A stretch of DNA of 17,444 bases from JANMES01 sp038229715 (GTDB lineage Bacteria; Planctomycetota; Phycisphaerae; Tepidisphaerales; Tepidisphaeraceae), in NCBI GenBank assembly GCA_038229715.1, contig JBBROD010000086.1:1-17444 (forward strand). The letters are read 5' to 3'. This document shows, one piece after another, positions 1 through 8,881 of the stretch. Numbering within the stretch: position 1 is the first letter of the stretch; every line of letters starts with the position of its first letter. A program made the position numbers and the translations under genes. The notes under the pieces were generated by a model, which was not told where the DNA came from, searched no databases, and was given only the letters and a program-made list of their open reading frames with translations.

Positions 1-76
1 AGACCAGCTGGATCGCCTGGGTCTTGAACTCCTTTGGGTACTGCTTGCGGACATACGCGCTTATCTCTTCGGACAT
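1..76 (-). CDS. Partial IS3-type transposase OrfA, N-terminus only
   Basis: The reverse strand reads MSEEISAYVRKQYPKEFKTQ followed by AIQLV and then leaves the window. The pattern of basic residues, (Y/F)xxEFKxxAIxLV, is the start of the helix-turn-helix domain of IS3-family OrfA proteins, which bind the element's ends and join OrfB by frameshift to form the transposase. I chose the ATG at 74-76 because AAGGAG lies six bases before it; an in-frame ATG at 95-97 would add MAAKESP. About 25 residues are visible, so the family call rests on this motif alone. The element's end should lie somewhere in 98-288, but I could not identify a terminal repeat there. Confidence 0.55.
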   Translation of the reverse strand, partial: MSEEISAYVRKQYPKEFKTQAIQLV

Positions 77-288
77 CGGCGACTCCTTCGCGGCCATTAT
101 GCCGCCTCGGCGACGCGCCAACTATCCGTGGGGAAGCTCAGTCTTGTGTTTGTTCAACCCCAACCCCGAAACAGTTTTGCCGGGGGTGGATAGAGATCAA
201 CTTGAACACCCACTTCGCGCCCGCTAATCTCTTGTGTCGCACAGCGGAAGCGGAACGGCTCCTTGCTACCCGACCTGTGCGACGGAGA

Positions 289-693
289 ATGCTGGTTGTG
301 CGGCACACCTACGTCCGTTTCGTCACGTCAACGATCGATAAAGACTCCGGCAAGCGTCGTGGAGTCTTTCAAGGCATCGCCGACTTAGTTGACGCGAATG
401 AACTCTCCGAACACGAATTGGAAGAGCTTCAGGGCATTCGCAAATGGTTCAATCAGCACTTGAAGAAGCCCGACCGCTTCGCACGCAGCCAGCGGAAGAA
501 TGCCGCGCCGAAGGCGATCAGTTGGTACAAGAGCCGCGCGACGGATTACGTCAGTCGGATGCACGCGATGTGTCGTATCCTGAACGAGCACGGCGTTTCG
601 ACGGAGATGATCACCTCAGCGCGTCCGGGTTACATCGTGTTTGAGGACGAACATCAAATCGCGGCGGTTCCGTTCGCAGAGACGGCCACCTGA
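289..693 (+). CDS. Small conserved-looking protein of unknown function (134 aa)
   Basis: The ORF could be extended to 34, but the upstream residues look like noncoding translation. The ATG at 289 has GGAG just before it and gives a sensible soluble protein beginning MLVVRHTYVRFVTSTIDKDS. The body has a VRFVTS strand, a GVFQGI segment, an acidic helical stretch around residues 35-50, the motif WFNQHLKKPDRFARS, an AISWYKSRAT block and a C-terminal IVFEDEHQIAAVPF. I have an impression of similar short bacterial hypotheticals with the VRxVTSxID start and (V/I)xEDExQ(V/I)xAxPF end, but no function is known to me. There is no signal peptide, membrane segment or catalytic motif. It stands alone between the left-edge IS and nadC. 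Confidence 0.6.
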   Translation: MLVVRHTYVRFVTSTIDKDSGKRRGVFQGIADLVDANELSEHELEELQGIRKWFNQHLKKPDRFARSQRKNAAPKAISWYKSRATDYVSRMHAMCRILNEHGVSTEMITSARPGYIVFEDEHQIAAVPFAETAT

Positions 694-791
694 GCGCCGC
701 ATAACCAGCCTGCGGGGGACCAGCGCCGGCGTGGGGTCGCACATGCCGGTGAAGTCTACCGGGCCGGCTACAGCCACTGAGCGGATTTGCG

Positions 792-1697
792 TTACTCCTC
801 CACGTCCATCCCGATATCCATGGCCGGGGCGGAGTGCGTGATCGCGCCGACGGCGATGCGTTCGACGCCGGTTTGGGCGACGGATCTTACCGTTTCAAGC
901 GTCACGCCGCCGCTGGCTTCCAGGTCGATGGTGGTTTTTTTGCCGGCCTTGTTGCGCAGTTCGACGGCGAGTTCCATTTTCGGGCAGTCCATGTTGTCGA
1001 GCAGGACGACGCCGACGCCGTCGAGCTTCAGCACCTCGCGGAGTTGTTCGAGCGTGTCGACTTCGATCTCCACCAGGCGGGCGGGGTCTTCGGCGCGGCA
1101 GTGGTTGACGATCGGCTGCAGGCGGGCGGTGAGTTCCTTCAGGGGATACGCGGCCAGGTGGTTGTCCTTCACCAGCAGCCCGTCGTACAGGCCGATGCGG
1201 TGGTTGAACCCGCCGCCGGCGACGACGGCGTATTTATCGAGCGCGCGATGGCCGGGGAGGGTTTTTCGGGTGTCGTAGATTTTCGCGCCCGTGCCCGCCA
1301 CTCGGCGGACGAACCGCTGCGTCAGCGTTGCGACGCCGCTCATCCGCTGCAGGAAGTTCAGAATCACCCGCTCGGCCGACAGCAGCGAGCGCATCGGGCC
1401 ACGCACGCGCAGCAACGGCGTGGTGCGGGCGTCGCTGAATCGCCCTTCGATGATCTCCATGTGGAAGCCGGGGATTTGCTCGACGCGCAGGCGCTCGTCA
1501 TACACGCCGCAAATGTATTCGACGATCGGCAGCCCGCAGGCGATGCCCACCTCTTTCTGCAGCAGCGTGGCGACGCCGACAGCGCTCTCGGCGATCGTGA
1601 GGCGCGACGTGACGTCATCGCCGCGCGGGCCAAGGTCTTCGAGCTTGGCCAGTTCGATCAACGGACGGACTGCATCGAGTATGGGGAACGGTTGCAT
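792..1697 (-). CDS. nadC: Nicotinate-nucleotide pyrophosphorylase (carboxylating), quinolinate phosphoribosyltransferase
   Basis: NadC converts quinolinate and PRPP to nicotinate mononucleotide, CO2 and pyrophosphate in cytosolic de novo NAD synthesis. The 301-aa product has the family signatures in order: EDLG-RGDDVTS near 20-31, LNFLQRMSG near 113-121, DTRKT at 142-146, GGGFNHRIGLYDGLLVKDNH at 161-180, and the C-terminal VEIEVD, LDNM and LEASGGV strands of the TIM-like barrel. Length is normal. The frame is open to 1769, but the 24 extra residues are unlike the family and would run across a good -10 box, so I place the start at 1697, with AGGA five bases upstream. No nadA or nadB is nearby and the gene appears monocistronic. 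Confidence 0.95.
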   Translation of the reverse strand: MQPFPILDAVRPLIELAKLEDLGPRGDDVTSRLTIAESAVGVATLLQKEVGIACGLPIVEYICGVYDERLRVEQIPGFHMEIIEGRFSDARTTPLLRVRGPMRSLLSAERVILNFLQRMSGVATLTQRFVRRVAGTGAKIYDTRKTLPGHRALDKYAVVAGGGFNHRIGLYDGLLVKDNHLAAYPLKELTARLQPIVNHCRAEDPARLVEIEVDTLEQLREVLKLDGVGVVLLDNMDCPKMELAVELRNKAGKKTTIDLEASGGVTLETVRSVAQTGVERIAVGAITHSAPAMDIGMDVEE

Positions 1698-1706
1698 GAC
1701 ATCCTG

Positions 1707-1712
1707 ATTATA
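1707..1712 (-). promoter_or_regulatory. Perfect -10 box just upstream of nadC
   Basis: The minus strand reads TATAAT nine bases before the nadC ATG, so transcription would begin within two or three bases of the start codon. No convincing -35 hexamer lies 16-18 bases further up. If used, the mRNA would have almost no leader, and the AGGA before the ATG would be mostly outside the transcript. Confidence 0.4.
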
Positions 1713-1751
1713 TCCGTAAAACGTCGCGGGTCGTGCCACAGGCGCGGAATT

Positions 1752-1840
1752 CATGCGACACAGAGGCACAGAGTCACAGAGAAAAGCACAGAGAAATTCT
1801 CTGTGTAAAACGCTGTGGCTCTGTGCCTCTGTGTCGCATG
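1752..1840. repeat. 89-bp palindromic element with perfect 22-bp arms
   Basis: Bases 1752-1773 and 1819-1840 are perfect inverted copies built from CACAGAG units. Inside them is a second palindrome, CACAGAGAA-A-TTCTCTGTG (1787-1805), plus further CACAGAG copies. The whole folds as a long stem. It starts about 55 bases upstream of nadC and is noncoding: overlapping short ORFs on both strands are only translations of the repeat. It may be a REP-like mobile hairpin; no terminal duplication is evident. Confidence 0.8.
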
Positions 1841-1892
1841 TGCTTTACAAGAGACAGTCGTATGCTGGCGAATCAGCAGAACCGTCACCCTG

Positions 1893-2105
1893 CCCTCTCC
1901 CGGCGTACCGCAGCATAACGCGCCGACGCCTGCAACTCGCGCGCACTTCGCCCGTTGCAGGATCGCAGTAGGACAGGCATTCCTGCCTGTCACGGCACGC
2001 GGTACTTCGCGGGCCGTACGGGCCGACGAGTACGTCGTCCCGTGACAGGCAGGAATGCCTGTCCTACTGCGCAGATGCGCTATGTTGCGGCGTACCGGGC
2101 GAGGG
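1893..2105. repeat. Nested palindromic MITE-like element with 31-bp perfect arms
   Basis: The core is a perfect 31-bp inverted repeat, 1965-1995 against 2040-2070, around a 44-base centre. Each arm is itself a hairpin, GACAGGCA-4 nt-TGCCTGTC, as in REP sequences. Outside it, 1893-1916 and 2081-2105 form an imperfect outer inverted repeat beginning CCCTCTCCCGG. Such sequence-specific hairpins are often moved by RAYT (TnpA-REP) transposases, but none is encoded here. With the preceding element it fills the gap between nadC and the GH44 gene; I see no gene in the gap. Confidence 0.8.
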
Positions 2106-2123
2106 AGAAGTCTCGCTGGAGAT

Positions 2124-3686
2124 CTATTTGCCCGCCGGTTCCAGCACGATGGTGGAGACGCTGAGTGCGGGCAATTCCCACGCCAGCGGCTTGGGGGCGG
2201 CAGACTTGGTGACGAGCTTGGGCGCCGGTGAGTTGCCCTCAATGCGATAGACGACGGCGGATTTGATCGCGGGGCCGTTGGCGAGGTGAAGGGTGATCGG
2301 CAGCGCGGCGTCGGTCTTGTTGATCGCGACCAGCACCAACTCGCCGCGACGGCCGCGGCTGGCGTAGAGGCTGGATTGGGCGGGGTCGGCGTCGCTGGTC
2401 ACCGCTAAGCCGGTCGCACCGAAAGAATCGCCATTGCCGTCGTAATCGCGATAGGCACACATCCCGGCGTAGACGAAATCGTCCTTCTTCATCGTGCGCC
2501 AGTTGGTGGCGAGGTAAACACCCTCGCGCCCGAAGATGCCCAGCGCGTCGGCCTCGGCGATCGCGCCGCTGATGTGGTGCGACCCGCCGAAATCGTACTC
2601 GGCCAGCGCCAGCTTCGTGCTGGGGTAGTTCTCCGCGATCGATTTCTGCACCCGCCGCAGTTCGGCCATCGGTTGATGGAGGACGTCGTTGACGATCCAG
2701 CTGTTTTCCTTGAACGTCGGATCCCACAGCGACCGCGGAGCCTGGATTCTCGCGGCGTAGACGGCCGGGTCGGCTTTGTCGTCGATCACGCGAACGCCGT
2801 TGGCCCGCGCCTCGCTGTAGTAGTGCAAATCGATCACGTCGATCAGCCGCTTGCCGGCCTTTTGCTCGGCTTGGCGCATCTGCTTGCAATAGAAGTCTAG
2901 GAAATCCCGCCCGTTGCGATCCGGGGCGTTTTGCAGCGCGTGCCATCCGCTCCAGCCGAAGCTGCACAGGCCGACGACTTGCGCCTTGGGTGCCACGCGC
3001 TTGATCGCAGACGCATATTCGATATTGATGTTGACGATTTCCTGAAACGTCAGCGGCTGCGGGTGCAGGCGGGCGTGGGTGGAGGCCCACAGGTCGGGCT
3101 CGTTGTCGAGGGCGTAGAGGACGGGCGACTCCGCGCGCCCGCCGAAGGATTTTTCGGTCCACCAGATGAATTCGTCCTGATAGACCGCTTTGTCCTTCGT
3201 ATCCGGCGGGTATTTGAAAGGCGTGTCCTTTTTCGACAGCGACACATTGAACCGCTTGTGCAGATAGTCCGGCGTTTGGTTCACATCGCCGTCGTTCCCC
3301 TTGTCGGCTGCGACATACCCGATGCAAGGGACGGTGACGATGGCGGCGGCGTTGGCTTTTTTCGCGGATTCAAGAAACTTTCGTACGGTTTCGCCGGCGG
3401 TGTCGGACTTGCCCATGTACGCATCGTTCTGATGCTTCCAATCACTGCCGGCGTTGGAGGCGTTTGTTTCCCAGTTGTAGGCGGTCGTGCGGTTGCCGCC
3501 CCACCGCGTGACGGGGACTCGGCCGGTCATGGTTTTCCAGTCGGGGAAATTGGCGCCGTAGATGTACGGGGAGATGGGGTAGGATTTTTGGGGGTCGATG
3601 GTGTAGACCGTTTCGCCCGCCGCAAGCGGCGTCGCTAAAAATAGTACTACTGCGACAATTGAAGATGCCTTTGATACGTTGACCAT
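2124..3686 (-). CDS. Secreted glycoside hydrolase family 44 (endoglucanase/xyloglucanase-like)
   Basis: The 520-aa product starts with a signal peptide (positive start, hydrophobic 9-20, likely cleavage after AAG near 24), so it should act outside the cytoplasm. GH44 hallmarks follow: RWGGNRTTAYNWETN at 61-75, NASNAGSDW, LYALDNEPDLW with the presumed acid/base Glu196, DVIDLHYYSEA near 293-303, and ALAEYDFGGSHH with presumed nucleophile Glu363. The last ~100 residues form the beta-sandwich typical of the family. GH44 enzymes cleave beta-1,4-glucans, including xyloglucan and carboxymethylcellulose, with retention. No carbohydrate-binding module is fused. The start is 32 bp after uvrB on the same strand, with AAGGA eight bases upstream, so co-transcription is possible. 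Substrate is inferred from the family. Confidence 0.9.
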   Translation of the reverse strand: MVNVSKASSIVAVVLFLATPLAAGETVYTIDPQKSYPISPYIYGANFPDWKTMTGRVPVTRWGGNRTTAYNWETNASNAGSDWKHQNDAYMGKSDTAGETVRKFLESAKKANAAAIVTVPCIGYVAADKGNDGDVNQTPDYLHKRFNVSLSKKDTPFKYPPDTKDKAVYQDEFIWWTEKSFGGRAESPVLYALDNEPDLWASTHARLHPQPLTFQEIVNINIEYASAIKRVAPKAQVVGLCSFGWSGWHALQNAPDRNGRDFLDFYCKQMRQAEQKAGKRLIDVIDLHYYSEARANGVRVIDDKADPAVYAARIQAPRSLWDPTFKENSWIVNDVLHQPMAELRRVQKSIAENYPSTKLALAEYDFGGSHHISGAIAEADALGIFGREGVYLATNWRTMKKDDFVYAGMCAYRDYDGNGDSFGATGLAVTSDADPAQSSLYASRGRRGELVLVAINKTDAALPITLHLANGPAIKSAVVYRIEGNSPAPKLVTKSAAPKPLAWELPALSVSTIVLEPAGK

Positions 3687-3718
3687 GCGGAATCCTTTGT
3701 CCTGCAGGAGCGTACCCG

Positions 3719-5794
<2,076 letters not shown>

Positions 5795-5821
5795 GGCACC
5801 TCAAAAAGTAAGAGCGTGCAG

Positions 5822-5827
5822 ATTATA
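5822..5827 (-). promoter_or_regulatory. Candidate -10 box of the uvrB promoter
   Basis: TATAAT on the minus strand lies 27 bases upstream of the uvrB ATG. A weak GACAAA lies 17 bases before it, a poor -35. Initiation would give a roughly 20-base leader that includes GAGGTG just before the ATG as ribosome binding site. Confidence 0.4.
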
Positions 5828-5877
5828 CTCGCGGGGGCGAGCAATTTGTCCAAGTCGCAAAGTCCGTTTGGAGATTG

Positions 5878-6061
5878 GGCAGTGGGTCCGACTGAAAACT
5901 CGCCCCGTACCACGGGCCTCCGGCGCGTGTCGGTGGCGCAGGAAACTGAGCAAATGAACGTCCTTGGCAATTCCGAATCGCCCGCACGGGCCGGAGGCCC
6001 GTGGTACGGGGCGAGTGTTGCAAGTACAGCGTTGCATAATATCTCGGACTTCCCCACTTCC
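5878..6061. mobile_element. 184-bp MITE-like element, copy 1
   Basis: Its ends are imperfect inverted repeats, GGCAGTGGGTCCGACT against GGAAGTGGGGAAGTCCG. Inside, 5898-5923 and 5991-6016 form a perfect 26-bp inverted repeat. The same 184-bp layout recurs at 13139-13322 with about four in five bases identical by eye, including the central AATGAACGTCCTTGGC. There is no ORF of its own, so any movement would be in trans. No obvious target duplication is seen. It lies behind the uvrB promoter, in the 508-bp gap upstream of the 249-aa gene. Confidence 0.8.
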
Positions 6062-6302
6062 GGAGTTCGCTGAACCGGACGCGTCCGAATAATACCCGCA
6101 ATTTTCTGGCATTATCATGCAACCGATGCCCGTTTGAAGCTTTTACGTTCGGCGAAACGTCCGTCTTTGGCGGCTGGGCAAATTTTGCCGGTCAATTAAG
6201 GCCCGGCACGGATGCGGACGATAACTCCGATAATGACTCGACTTACACGAGAACGAATCTCTCTCATCGGCGGACAATTTAAACGTTCGCCCGGACATCC
6301 TT
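6062..6302. other. Leader region upstream of the 249-aa gene
   Basis: No gene is seen here. The only structured site is the 13-bp palindrome GGCAAATTTTGCC at 6177-6189, which could be an operator or a small hairpin. I could not name a convincing promoter or Shine-Dalgarno sequence for the gene beginning at 6303. Confidence 0.35.
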
Positions 6303-7052
6303 ATGGTGACAACGAACCCAGCCTCGGCGACAATCTTCCGCAAAGAGACCGAGGATTTTTCTAATCGGACGGGCGACGTGCGATACTTGTTCATAGGTAA
6401 AAACAAATCGACAGGCGAGCCGGTCGACGGCCACGTCGATGCGACCAATGAGGCCAAAGTCCTCGAAACCCTTGCTCAACAGGGGATCGTCGCCACCAAG
6501 GTCAAGCCCGACCCGTCCCAATCCAAGCAAGGGGCCAAAATGCCTTCAACTGCTGTCGCGCCCAGTGCATCGTTCAAAGCGTCGGCCCCCAATGCGTTTG
6601 TCCCTTCCCCGCGTGAAGAAGACGTGGCAGTGGTGCTCGACCGCGACAAAATCCGCCGAAACGTGGCGGCCGCCCTCGATCACGCGCTGGCGATGAGCTT
6701 TGCCCGCAGCGAAGGCCCGATGCAGATTCGCGCCCGCGTGGCCAACGCCATCCACGGGCTGTTTAAAGACTACAAGAATATTTCCTCCGAAGCCCCGGTC
6801 GATCATTCCGGCGCGATGCAGGATCAGCTGTCCAAGCTATCAGAAGCCATCGCACGGACCGAAAAAATGCTGTCCGGCTGGTCGAAGTACGGCCCCCCGC
6901 GCGGCGGCGGCGGTGGCGAGGGCGGCGGCAAGAAGCGCCATTCCAAGCTCGCCCGTCACGAAGGGCCCGACGCAGTGCTCAAGGAAATTTTCCAGGCCAA
7001 TCTCGACCTGATGAGGAGCATCGAAGCCGGCCTGACACAGAACAAAGCCTGA
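6303..7052 (+). CDS. 249-aa protein with a GspF/PilC-N-like segment, next to a MamK-like actin
   Basis: I do not recognise the whole protein. Residues 26-69, starting VRYLFIGKNKSTGEPVDGHV, have the pattern of the short N-terminal segment of GspF/PilC inner-membrane platform proteins (aromatic-rich strand, Gly-Lys turn, xVxGxVxA, helix, LxxQGIxxTKV). The membrane part of GspF is absent and no membrane helix or signal peptide is seen. Residues 70-105 are a Pro/Ala/Ser linker, 108-200 are mostly helical and charged, 203-212 are a Gly-rich loop (PRGGGGGEGGG) before a basic KKRHSK patch, and 222-246 form a last helix. The ATG at 6303 has no clear ribosome site. It is codirectional with the MamK-like gene 405 bp downstream. 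A soluble scaffold or adaptor role is only a guess. Confidence 0.75.
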   Translation: MVTTNPASATIFRKETEDFSNRTGDVRYLFIGKNKSTGEPVDGHVDATNEAKVLETLAQQGIVATKVKPDPSQSKQGAKMPSTAVAPSASFKASAPNAFVPSPREEDVAVVLDRDKIRRNVAAALDHALAMSFARSEGPMQIRARVANAIHGLFKDYKNISSEAPVDHSGAMQDQLSKLSEAIARTEKMLSGWSKYGPPRGGGGGEGGGKKRHSKLARHEGPDAVLKEIFQANLDLMRSIEAGLTQNKA

Positions 7053-7150
7053 TGCGGATTCTCCCGCACCGGCGGGACGATCATGGTGCGCTGCGCCTGG
7101 GATCGCCAGAAGAACGCGCCTTTTGTCGTAGCGTAGAAATGACCGTTTGT

Positions 7151-7233
7151 CGTCATCCTGAGGTACGCCGAAGGATCTCGAACGTCGAACGCCGCTCGTA
7201 ATTTGAGATCCTTCGGAGTACCTCAGGATGACG
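7151..7233. repeat. 83-bp hairpin repeat between the 249-aa gene and the MamK-like gene
   Basis: Bases 7151-7179 and 7205-7233 are inverted copies (29 bp, one mismatch) built from GTCATCCTGAGGTAC and GAAGGATCTC. The loop is 25 bases. The motif resembles dispersed hairpin repeats seen in many bacterial genomes and could also act as a transcription barrier. It lies in the 405-bp gap 7053-7457; the rest of the gap is noncoding, AT-richer towards the next gene, with a possible TATAAC -10 around 7397-7402. Confidence 0.75.
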
Positions 7234-7457
7234 ATTTCAGAGCCTGCAAGCTTCGTTAAATTGCTCCCCGCTCCGGCGGATTCGCAAACCGGCTCCATCC
7301 GTGAAAAAGTTGAGGACCAAGTTCCGATAACCATTTGGGTAAGATACAAAAGTTGGGAAATCACTTTTTCCGAGACTAAGTAACCTTTTCCGATTATAAC
7401 ACTTCGACGCCGCCCGCGTGGGCGAACCGTTGAACACAGAATCCAAGGAGTTTCTCC

Positions 7458-8582
7458 ATGAGTGACGCAGCCAAACCGAATCTGAAGCCGAACATCGGCA
7501 AGTCCATTATTGATTCCAAGCGGAACGATGACGACACCGGAACACCGGACAATATTTTGCTGATGGGCATCGACTTGGGCACCAGCCGAAGTTCGATTGT
7601 CACCATGGACGGCAAACGTAAGACCGTCGAGTCGTACGTCGGTTACGCCAAGGACGCGGTCAGCCGCAAGTTCTTGAAGACCGACGTGCTGTTCGGCCGA
7701 CAGGCGCTGGATAACCGCCTGGCCGTTGACCTCTACCGTCCGCTGGAAAAAGGCGTGATCAAAGGCACGTTTGAAGGCGAAGGCGGCACCGTCGACACCG
7801 AGAAGAAAAACGTGCTGGCCGCCCAGGACCTTATCCGCCACCTGGTCGACCTCGTCGAGCCGGGCCGCGATGAAGTGATTTACGGCGTGGTCGGCGTTCC
7901 GTCGCTCGCCACCGCTAAGAACAAAACCGCGATCATCGAAGCCGCCAAGGAATCGCTCGACGCGGTGATGCTCGTTTCTGAACCGTTCACCGTTGCGTAC
8001 GGCATGGAACGCATGAGCGACATCCTCGTCATCGACATCGGTGCAGGCACCACCGACTTGTGCCGAATGCACGGCACCGTGCCGGGCGCGGAAGATGAAA
8101 TTACCTGCCCCATCGCCGGCGATGCCATCGACCAAAAGCTCTTCGATCTGATCAAGGCCAAATACCCGGCCGCTCAGCTTACGAACAACATGTGCAAAAG
8201 CTTCAAGGAAACCTACGGCTACGTCAGCGACACCAAGGATAAGATCGAAGTCAGCATCCCGGTCGACGGCAAACCCGTGATGCACGACATCACCGACCTG
8301 GTGAAACAGGCCTGCGAAATCATCGTCGGCCCGATCGTCAGCGGCATTCATAAGCTCGTCAGCAGCTTTAATCCTGAATTCCAGGAGAAGCTGCGAAACA
8401 ACGTCGTGCTCTCCGGCGGCGGCGGGCAGATGGACGGCTTGGACAAGCGCGTCATGGAAGGCATGAAGGATTTCGGCGGCGGAAAAGTTATCGTCGTCGA
8501 AGAACCGCTGTACGCCGGCGCCAACGGTGCCCTGCAGTTGGCCATCGACATGCCGACCGACTTCTGGCAGCAACTGCGATAA
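7458..8582 (+). CDS. MamK-like bacterial actin
   Basis: The 374-aa product is a cytoplasmic actin-fold ATPase expected to polymerise into filaments. It has phosphate-1 GIDLGTSRSS (37-46), phosphate-2 DIGAGTTDLC (193-202) and the adenosine motif LSGGGGQMDGL (318-328). Closest resemblance from memory is MamK, which aligns magnetosomes: shared blocks are VGYAKD (MamK VGYPKD), LVSEPFTVAYG (VVSEPFMVGYG), HGTVPGAEDEIT (KGTVPGPEDQVT), SFNPEFQ (SFQPEYQ) and the end LPxxxWxQL-like MPTDFWQQL. It differs by a charged, probably disordered N-terminal extension of about 32 residues. AAGGAG at 7445-7450 sets the start. No other mam gene is present, so the cargo is unknown. ParM- or PilM-type assignment fits less well. 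Confidence 0.88.
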   Translation: MSDAAKPNLKPNIGKSIIDSKRNDDDTGTPDNILLMGIDLGTSRSSIVTMDGKRKTVESYVGYAKDAVSRKFLKTDVLFGRQALDNRLAVDLYRPLEKGVIKGTFEGEGGTVDTEKKNVLAAQDLIRHLVDLVEPGRDEVIYGVVGVPSLATAKNKTAIIEAAKESLDAVMLVSEPFTVAYGMERMSDILVIDIGAGTTDLCRMHGTVPGAEDEITCPIAGDAIDQKLFDLIKAKYPAAQLTNNMCKSFKETYGYVSDTKDKIEVSIPVDGKPVMHDITDLVKQACEIIVGPIVSGIHKLVSSFNPEFQEKLRNNVVLSGGGGQMDGLDKRVMEGMKDFGGGKVIVVEEPLYAGANGALQLAIDMPTDFWQQLR

Positions 8583-8613
8583 GCACTGCTCGGTAGAACC
8601 AATTCGACTGAAC

Positions 8614-8650
8614 CAGGAACCCCGACCGCAAGGCCGGGGTTCCTGCTTTT
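8614..8650 (+). terminator. Intrinsic terminator after the MamK-like gene
   Basis: A perfect 11-bp stem, CAGGAACCCCG (8614-8624) with CGGGGTTCCTG (8635-8645), closes a 10-base loop and is followed by CTTTTC. It begins 32 bases after the stop codon. Confidence 0.8.
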
Positions 8651-8652
8651 CT

Positions 8653-8856
8653 GCGTCTTCATGTCGCACGGGGCTTCCAGCCCGTGTCTAACAGCGTGGA
8701 GCGGAGATCAGGATTCAAGCTTTGAAAAACCACGTCCCGAGCGGCGGACAATGCGGATGCGCGACGCTCGCGACGTGGTTTTTCAAAACTCGAATCCCGC
8801 TAGTACGCTCCGACTTGATTGGACACGGGCTGGAAGCCCGTGCGACGTGAAGACGC
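8653..8856. repeat. About 200-bp nested palindromic element
   Basis: Outer arms 8653-8688 and 8822-8856 are inverted copies with one mismatch and one indel, each containing GGGCTTCCAGCCCGTG-type hairpins. Inner arms 8712-8736 and 8772-8796 (centred on TTGAAAAACCACGTC) are a second inverted repeat with a few mismatches. The intervening parts are also roughly symmetrical, so the whole is one long imperfect palindrome. It fills the gap between the MamK-like gene and moaE and has no coding potential I would defend. Confidence 0.75.
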
Positions 8857-8881
8857 AGAAACGTCACTACGTTCGGCCGCC

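Noticed and set aside
834..1808. 324-codon plus-strand frame over nadC
   Set aside because: Antisense to nadC, which has all family motifs; the end of the frame is translated palindrome.
2931..3638. 235-codon plus-strand frame over the GH44 gene
   Set aside because: Antisense shadow; the opposite strand encodes a signal peptide and GH44 motifs.
5795..5860. LexA-type SOS operator upstream of uvrB
   Set aside because: I looked for paired inverted half-sites of the known LexA types and saw none that convinced me.
7458..8582. Assignment as PilM of a type IV pilus, prompted by the GspF-like neighbour
   Set aside because: The motifs and specific blocks match MamK much better, and no pilB, pilC, pilN, pilO or pilQ gene is nearby.
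6840..8669. Long 609-codon open frame on the minus strand opposite the MamK-like gene
   Set aside because: It lies antisense to a clear actin gene and continues across the hairpin repeat and part of the 249-aa gene. Its sequence has no domain character and includes translated repeat. It is a shadow frame of GC-rich coding DNA.
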